The notes beneath the pieces were generated by a model, which ran no database searches, was not told where the DNA came from, and saw only the letters and a program-made list of their open reading frames with translations. DNA of 16,423 bases from Clostridia bacterium (lineage in GTDB: Bacteria; Bacillota; Clostridia; Oscillospirales; CAG-272), in assembly GCA_017504335.1 (NCBI GenBank), contig JAFVRI010000127.1, positions 1 through 16,423 of the forward strand, read 5' to 3'. This document shows positions 13,056-16,423 of this stretch, piece by piece. Position 1 is the first letter of the stretch. Each line of letters opens with the position of its first letter. A program made the position numbers and the translations under genes.

Positions 13056-13808
13056 ATGAATCAACCAATCCCCATCATCACAAAAGTTGAATTTTTCGAT
13101 ACATCCTATGAACCAATGAAGGCAAATGTATCGGCTCGCAACTTTTCATCTCTGACCTACCGTCAGAGCGGACGGGTATTTCTCGCGTCCAAGGCGGGAG
13201 AATTGATATCCGAGGCAGACACCCTTACCTTTATGCCCTCGGGCTTTGATTACTCGACCGAGATATTGGAGGGTGGAAAAATGATCATTCTTCACTATCA
13301 GATCGCTGAGGGCTGTAAGGATTTTTTTGATCAACCGACCTTGATCCGTCCGATCAACAAGGATCGATTTTCCGATATCTTCCTGAAAGCACTCTCCCAT
13401 TCCATGGTAGGAAACGAATGCGCCTGCATGTCAGATGCCTACCGATTGTTCTCCGAGATATTCAAGGAAAACAATTTGAGCGGGGATAAGCCTTCCCCGC
13501 GGCTTGCCATGATCAAGCAGTATATGGATCAGCATTTCACCTCACCCGAGCTCCGTATATCCGATCTGGCAAAGCTTCATAAAACCAGCGAAGCCTATTT
13601 TCGGCGCACATTCAAGCAATATTACGGAGAATCCCCTCTCGAATATATCAAAAGAAGACGCATCGAGCTGGCTTGTCGCCTTTTATGCACCGAGCTGTAT
13701 TCCATAACCGATGTCGCGGTGCGCGCAGGCTTTGACAACGCAAGCTATTTTTCTTCGGAATTCAAGCGCATGATCGGATGCTCACCAAAAGAATACAGAG
13801 ATATGTAA
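13056..13808 (+). CDS. AraC-family transcriptional regulator
   Basis: A 250-aa DNA-binding protein. The N-terminal part (about 1-120) is beta-rich with a cupin-like pattern (G-x-L-I-S-E-A-D-T-L-T-F-M-P-S-G at about 48-63), a likely ligand-binding domain. The C-terminal part (about 150-250) has the two AraC helix-turn-helix units: the first around 168-188 (I-S-D-L-A-K-L-H-K-T-S-E-A-Y-F-R-R-T-F), the second around 216-238 (I-T-D-V-A-V-R-A-G-F-D-N-A-S-Y-F-S-S-E-F-K), ending G-C-S-P-K-E-Y-R. GGAGC precedes the ATG. Divergent orientation implies control of the Fe-S reductase pair. The inducer is not identifiable from sequence. Confidence 0.94.
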   Translation: MNQPIPIITKVEFFDTSYEPMKANVSARNFSSLTYRQSGRVFLASKAGELISEADTLTFMPSGFDYSTEILEGGKMIILHYQIAEGCKDFFDQPTLIRPINKDRFSDIFLKALSHSMVGNECACMSDAYRLFSEIFKENNLSGDKPSPRLAMIKQYMDQHFTSPELRISDLAKLHKTSEAYFRRTFKQYYGESPLEYIKRRRIELACRLLCTELYSITDVAVRAGFDNASYFSSEFKRMIGCSPKEYRDM

Positions 13809-13849
13809 ACAGAAGGCAGAAGAGAGATCCTCTTCTGCCTTCTGTTTTT
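13807..13849. terminator. Terminator overlapping the AraC gene stop codon
   Basis: An 18-bp perfect stem (13807-13824 with 13830-13847) around the 5-nt loop AGATC, followed by TT; with the last stem bases the T run is five long. The left arm starts within the TAA stop (13806-13808). The minus-strand side has only a short T run, so termination of the convergent kinase-like gene here is possible but weaker. Confidence 0.9.
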
Positions 13850-13881
13850 GCACTTCATGTGCGGGCTTTTTCTTTTTTATA

Positions 13882-14502
13882 TTACTCTCCCCGCTCCTCA
13901 AACCAGAGACGAATATAGTCTGCCACGATGGGGACCATGGTCTTGATATCTCTGTCGGTTGTATTGATGCAGAGGTGATATCCCCTACGGTCTCCCCAGG
14001 GAATATCCGAAATGATTCCGTGATATTTTCTGCGATCGGCATCGATCCGCTTGATCTGACGCTCCATCTGCTTGGCGGAAAGCTGCTCATCCTCGGGCGC
14101 TCTCTCCTGACAGCGACATACCTTCGATGCCATATCGGCATACACAAAAATATTAAAAGGGCGGTGCTCACGAAGAATGACGTCCGCGGCACGGCCGACG
14201 ATCACGCAATTTCCCTCAGCGGCAAATTCTTTGATCAATCGGTTCTGCTCGGCAAAGAGCTTCGCTTCGGTCGCCATCAAGGTCGGAGAATAGGAAAAGG
14301 TCCGTCCGAAGTGTACGGGAAAATTCCGAAACGATCCACCCTCCAAGGCATAAGATACGTAATGCTCATCCAGCTTGTGTTGCTCAGCAATGGCGGTCAC
14401 GATCTCCTTGTCGTAATAACTGTAGCCCAACTCGTCTGCCAAGCGCTTTCCAAGCTCTCTTCCTCCGCTTCCGAACTCACGGCTAATTGTAATAATTCCC
14501 AT
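13882..14502 (-). CDS. Cytidylate-kinase-like family protein
   Basis: A 206-aa P-loop protein of the cytidylate kinase-like family. The N-terminal I-T-I-S-R-E-F-G-S-G-G-R-E-L-G-K (4-19) is the nucleotide-binding loop; it is followed by Y-Y-D-K-E-I-V. Downstream V-I-V-G-R-A-A-D (about 95-102), the I-F-V-Y-A strand and an Arg-rich lid (R-I-D-A-D-R-R-K-Y-H) fit the family. The lid and N-terminus differ from housekeeping CMP kinase (Cmk), so the true substrate is uncertain; CMP/dCMP phosphorylation is only one option. The ATG has GAGAGGA upstream and its own consensus promoter (14541-14569). It is transcribed towards the AraC gene and does not appear to be part of the hflX transcript. Confidence 0.88.
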   Translation of the reverse strand: MGIITISREFGSGGRELGKRLADELGYSYYDKEIVTAIAEQHKLDEHYVSYALEGGSFRNFPVHFGRTFSYSPTLMATEAKLFAEQNRLIKEFAAEGNCVIVGRAADVILREHRPFNIFVYADMASKVCRCQERAPEDEQLSAKQMERQIKRIDADRRKYHGIISDIPWGDRRGYHLCINTTDRDIKTMVPIVADYIRLWFEERGE

Positions 14503-14540
14503 ATTTTGTCCTCTCTTTCCTTGGAGTTTTGTCTAATTTT

Positions 14541-14569
14541 ATTATACACGGAAAGAGGTGTTTTGTCAA
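14541..14569 (-). promoter_or_regulatory. Consensus promoter of the cytidylate-kinase-like gene
   Basis: On the minus strand, -35 TTGACA (14564-14569), a 17-bp spacer and -10 TATAAT (14541-14546). Both hexamers are perfect, so strong constitutive sigma-A transcription is expected. Confidence 0.92.
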
Positions 14570-14580
14570 GAGATTGTTTT

Positions 14581-14612
14581 GGAATAAAATGGTTTTTTCA
14601 AAGATTTATTCC
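14581..14612 (-). repeat. Inverted repeat spanning the hflX stop codon
   Basis: GGAATAAA (14581-14588) and TTTATTCC (14605-14612) are perfect complements around a 16-nt loop. In the hflX transcript the first arm contains the UAA stop, but no U run follows the second arm. It may be a weak 3'-end hairpin rather than a standard terminator. Confidence 0.35.
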
Positions 14613-15907
14613 CAATCCTCACGGGGTTCGGGATCGTCAACGGCAAATCGGCGAAGCATGCCTCTTGCCTGACTGTCAGCCATTGCTACTACGGTCATAT
14701 ATTCATCTCCGTAGTCTACCGATTCCACGGTAGCATAGCGGTAAAGGGTATTCAAAGCTCCCCCCTCCGCATTGGGGATCCGATAGGTCACTCGTTTCTT
14801 CCCCTCGGATACCATATCGGAAAGACGGTCGACCATCCGATCGACTCCCTGTCCCGTTCTGGCAGAAATGAATACCATATTTTCTTCGGGAGCCTCTCGA
14901 CCCACCCGAGCAATTTCCGCCATACCAAGATCGCATTTATTGAACACGTAAAGTGTAGGCTTGTCTGCCGCTCCCAGCTCCGCCAGAAGATTCTCGGTGA
15001 CACGAAGCTGCTCACGAAAATTCTCATCCGAGGCATCGGTCAGCACTAAGAGAATATCCGCCTGACATGCCTCCTCCAGCGTAGAGCGGAAGGCTCGGAT
15101 CAGGTGGTGCGGCAGCTTATTGATAAAACCGACGGTATCGGTCAGAAGAATCGGTTCCCCGGAGGGAAGAACAAATTTTCTCGTGGTGGGATCCAAGGTC
15201 GCAAAAAGCTTGTCCTCAGCAAGAATCCCCGCATCGGTCAATCGGTTGAGCAACGTGGATTTTCCCGCGTTTGTATAGCCTACGATCGCCACCTCCGGGA
15301 TTCCGCTACGGTCACGAGCGGCACGCATGGTCTTGCGGTTTTTGTCCATTTCGGCGATCTGCCGCTCCAATGCCTGTACCCGTCGCATCATATGACGGCG
15401 ATCGGTCTCCAGCTTGGATTCACCGGGGCCTCGGGTACCGATTCCTCCGCCAAGTCGCGACATTTCGGTTCCGTGACCCGAGAGACGGGGGGCAGTATAT
15501 TTCAGCTGCGCCAGCTCGACCTGTAGCTTTCCCTCTCCCGTAACGGCATGAAGCGCAAAAATATCCAAGATCAACATAGAGCGGTCGATCACTCGGATCT
15601 CCTTGCCCAAAATATCCTCTAAATTTCGGATTTGAGAGGGAGACAACTCACAGTCAAAGACCACAAGCGTCACATCGTTGGCATCGCAAAGAGCGGACAG
15701 CTCTGCCGCCTTACCGCTTCCGATCATGGTACGGGGATCGGGAGATTCCTTATTTTGGACCATTTTCGCAACAGTAACGCCGCCTGCCGTGTCCAAAAGC
15801 CCTTCCAGCTCACCAAGTCCTCTCTCCACACTTTCGGCTGTCTCTTCGCCGTAAACCACGCCGACCAATACGGCACGGTCCTGTATATTCTTTTCGTTTT
15901 GCTCCAT
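14606..15907 (-). CDS. hflX: Ribosome-associated GTPase HflX
   Basis: A 433-aa GTPase that binds the 50S subunit and splits stalled or stress-inactivated ribosomes. The N-terminal domain (about 1-200) contains P-D-P-R-T-M-I-G-S-G-K and the characteristic G-G-I-G-T-R-G-P-G-E-S-K-L-E-T-D-R-R block. The G domain has G1 G-Y-T-N-A-G-K216-S-T, G2 D-P-T-T-R, G3 D-T-V-G-F-I, G4 N-K-C-D and G5 S-A-R-T-G. The length is normal for the family. The ATG at 15907 has AAAGGAAG upstream at a slightly long spacing. No clear promoter lies between the rpmE terminator and this start, so readthrough from bL31 is possible. Confidence 0.97.
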   Translation of the reverse strand: MEQNEKNIQDRAVLVGVVYGEETAESVERGLGELEGLLDTAGGVTVAKMVQNKESPDPRTMIGSGKAAELSALCDANDVTLVVFDCELSPSQIRNLEDILGKEIRVIDRSMLILDIFALHAVTGEGKLQVELAQLKYTAPRLSGHGTEMSRLGGGIGTRGPGESKLETDRRHMMRRVQALERQIAEMDKNRKTMRAARDRSGIPEVAIVGYTNAGKSTLLNRLTDAGILAEDKLFATLDPTTRKFVLPSGEPILLTDTVGFINKLPHHLIRAFRSTLEEACQADILLVLTDASDENFREQLRVTENLLAELGAADKPTLYVFNKCDLGMAEIARVGREAPEENMVFISARTGQGVDRMVDRLSDMVSEGKKRVTYRIPNAEGGALNTLYRYATVESVDYGDEYMTVVAMADSQARGMLRRFAVDDPEPREDWE

Positions 15908-15942
15908 TTACAAAAGCTTCCTTTCTGTTCGGTAGAATCGCA

Positions 15943-15976
15943 AAAAGCAAAAAAGGCAGGGATCATCCTGCCTTTT
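15943..15976 (-). terminator. Intrinsic terminator after the bL31 gene
   Basis: In the minus transcript AAAAGGCAGG (15967-15976) pairs with CCTGCCTTTT (15951-15960) around a 6-nt loop, followed by a T run into TTGCTTTTTG. It starts about 20 nt after the bL31 stop and should limit readthrough into hflX. Confidence 0.9.
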
Positions 15977-15995
15977 GCTCGATTTATGACTGTTC

Positions 15996-16205
15996 TTAGC
16001 GACCGGAAACCTGAAGTCTCTTCTTGAACTTGTCAACACGTCCGCCCACGTCAACAAACTTCTGCTTGCCGGTGAAGAAGGGATGGCACTTGGAGCAAAT
16101 TTCAACTCTGATCTCGCCGCCCTTGGTGGACTTGGTCGTTACAGTCTCGCCGCATGCGCAACGGATGACGCACTCTTCGTAATTGGGATGAATTCCGGAT
16201 TTCAT
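15996..16205 (-). CDS. rpmE: 50S ribosomal protein bL31 (zinc-binding form)
   Basis: A 69-aa ribosomal protein at the interface of the large and small subunits. The N-terminus M-K-S-G-I-H-P-N-Y and the zinc ligands C16, C18, C37 and C40 (C-A-C ... C-S-K-C-H-P-F-F-T-G) identify the zinc-containing C+ form, which can also act as a zinc store. The G-G-R-V-D-K-F-K-K-R ending is typical. The ATG at 16203-16205 follows GAGGTAA and matches the universal N-terminus; a longer in-frame start upstream would run through the promoter leader and is rejected. The gene has its own promoter and terminator. Confidence 0.98.
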   Translation of the reverse strand: MKSGIHPNYEECVIRCACGETVTTKSTKGGEIRVEICSKCHPFFTGKQKFVDVGGRVDKFKKRLQVSGR

Positions 16206-16229
16206 GATTTTTACCTCGTTTCTAATATT

Positions 16230-16249
16230 CCGATGTTCTTTGACATCGG
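16230..16249 (-). promoter_or_regulatory. Hairpin in the bL31 mRNA leader
   Basis: CCGATGT and ACATCGG form a perfect 7-bp stem around a 6-nt loop in the roughly 50-nt 5' leader, ending about 15 nt before the ribosome site. No U run follows, so it is not a terminator. Ribosomal-protein leader motifs upstream of L31 have been described in Firmicutes; I do not recall their consensus well enough to match this one. Confidence 0.4.
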
Positions 16250-16263
16250 TTGCAAACGAAGCA

Positions 16264-16292
16264 ATTATATCATAAACTTTCTCCGATTGCAA
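16264..16292 (-). promoter_or_regulatory. Promoter of the bL31 gene
   Basis: On the minus strand, -35 TTGCAA (16287-16292), a 17-bp spacer and -10 TATAAT (16264-16269) preceded by TGA (extended -10). It lies between the sigma factor stop and the bL31 start. Confidence 0.88.
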
Positions 16293-16319
16293 GTCTTTTT
16301 TGAAAAATTTTTTATTTTT

Positions 16320-16423
16320 TTAGAATTCCGCCTCAATTTCCTCCCGTAACCGAGCAATAATCTTCTTCTCCAAACGGGAAATATAGGATTGAGAGATCCC
16401 CAAGCGCTCGGCAACCTCCTTCT
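16320..16423 (-). CDS. C-terminal end of sporulation sigma factor, sigma-E-like (partial)
   Basis: The last 33 codons of a gene running off the right edge, ending in TAA (16320-16322). The residues K-E-V-A-E-R-L-G-I-S-Q-S-Y-I-S-R-L-E-K-K-I-I match the region 4.2 helix-turn-helix that reads the -35 box in sigma-70 factors. The Q-S-Y-I-S-R-L-E-K version with a following basic helix is closest to mother-cell factor sigma-E (SigE), rather than SigG (Q-A-Q-V-S-R-L-E-K) or SigA. Only this end is visible, so another sporulation sigma (such as SigK) cannot be fully ruled out. It indicates a spore-forming lineage. Confidence 0.8.
   Translation of the reverse strand, partial: KEVAERLGISQSYISRLEKKIIARLREEIEAEF

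Noticed and set aside
16206..16292. N-terminal extension of bL31
   Set aside because: It would run through the -10 box and leader of the bL31 promoter, and bL31 proteins begin M-K-x-G/x-I-H-P.
1..16423. CRISPR arrays, tRNA genes, transposases or prophage genes
   Set aside because: No regularly spaced long repeats, cloverleaf-type sequence with a terminal T-loop, or recombinase motifs were seen on either strand.

Overview
The window looks like a chromosomal segment of a spore-forming, gut-type Clostridia (Bacillota) bacterium. This is inferred, not proven. GC content is moderate and Shine-Dalgarno sequences are strong (AGGAGG types). Several vegetative promoters share an extended -10 element of the TGATATAAT type. 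A sporulation-type sigma-E C-terminus lies at the right edge, and anaerobic-style double [4Fe-4S] proteins are present. No insertion sequence, tRNA, rRNA, CRISPR array or prophage gene was seen.

Layout, left to right. Bases 1-102 hold the C-terminus of a probable cardiolipin synthase (+). Bases 202-4931 (+) hold two small two-helix membrane proteins, a charged Ala/Lys/Glu-rich 100-aa protein, and two consecutive ABC ATPase + ABC-2 permease cassettes (BcrA/lantibiotic-immunity type) that arose by duplication. Bases 5092-7433 (+) form an envelope-lipid or glycan operon: a family 8 glycosyltransferase, a PlsC-like acyltransferase and a CrtO-like acyltransferase, closed by tandem terminators. Bases 7693-10729 (+) form an overlapping four-gene operon: OmpR-type response regulator, histidine kinase with a very short external loop, an 8-helix membrane protein, and a third copy of the small two-helix family. 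Bases 10844-12876 (-) hold two coupled QueG-like [4Fe-4S] reductase paralogues, with a divergent AraC regulator at 13056-13808 (+). Bases 13882-16423 (-) hold a cytidylate-kinase-like protein, the ribosome-associated GTPase HflX, ribosomal protein bL31 and the C-terminus of a sigma-E-like factor.

How it may fit together. The most interesting pattern is an 11-bp-period direct repeat (AACAAAAC / AACATTTC). It occurs upstream of both small membrane-protein genes at the left and upstream of the two-component operon 7 kb away, in helical register with each -10 box. The third small paralogue belongs to that two-component operon. I infer a single envelope-stress or antimicrobial-peptide response regulon: a sensor kinase controls a family of small membrane proteins and the downstream duplicated ABC exporters, with the acylated-lipid operon physically between the two halves. 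The Fe-S/AraC locus appears to be a separate, divergently controlled unit, and the right end is housekeeping.
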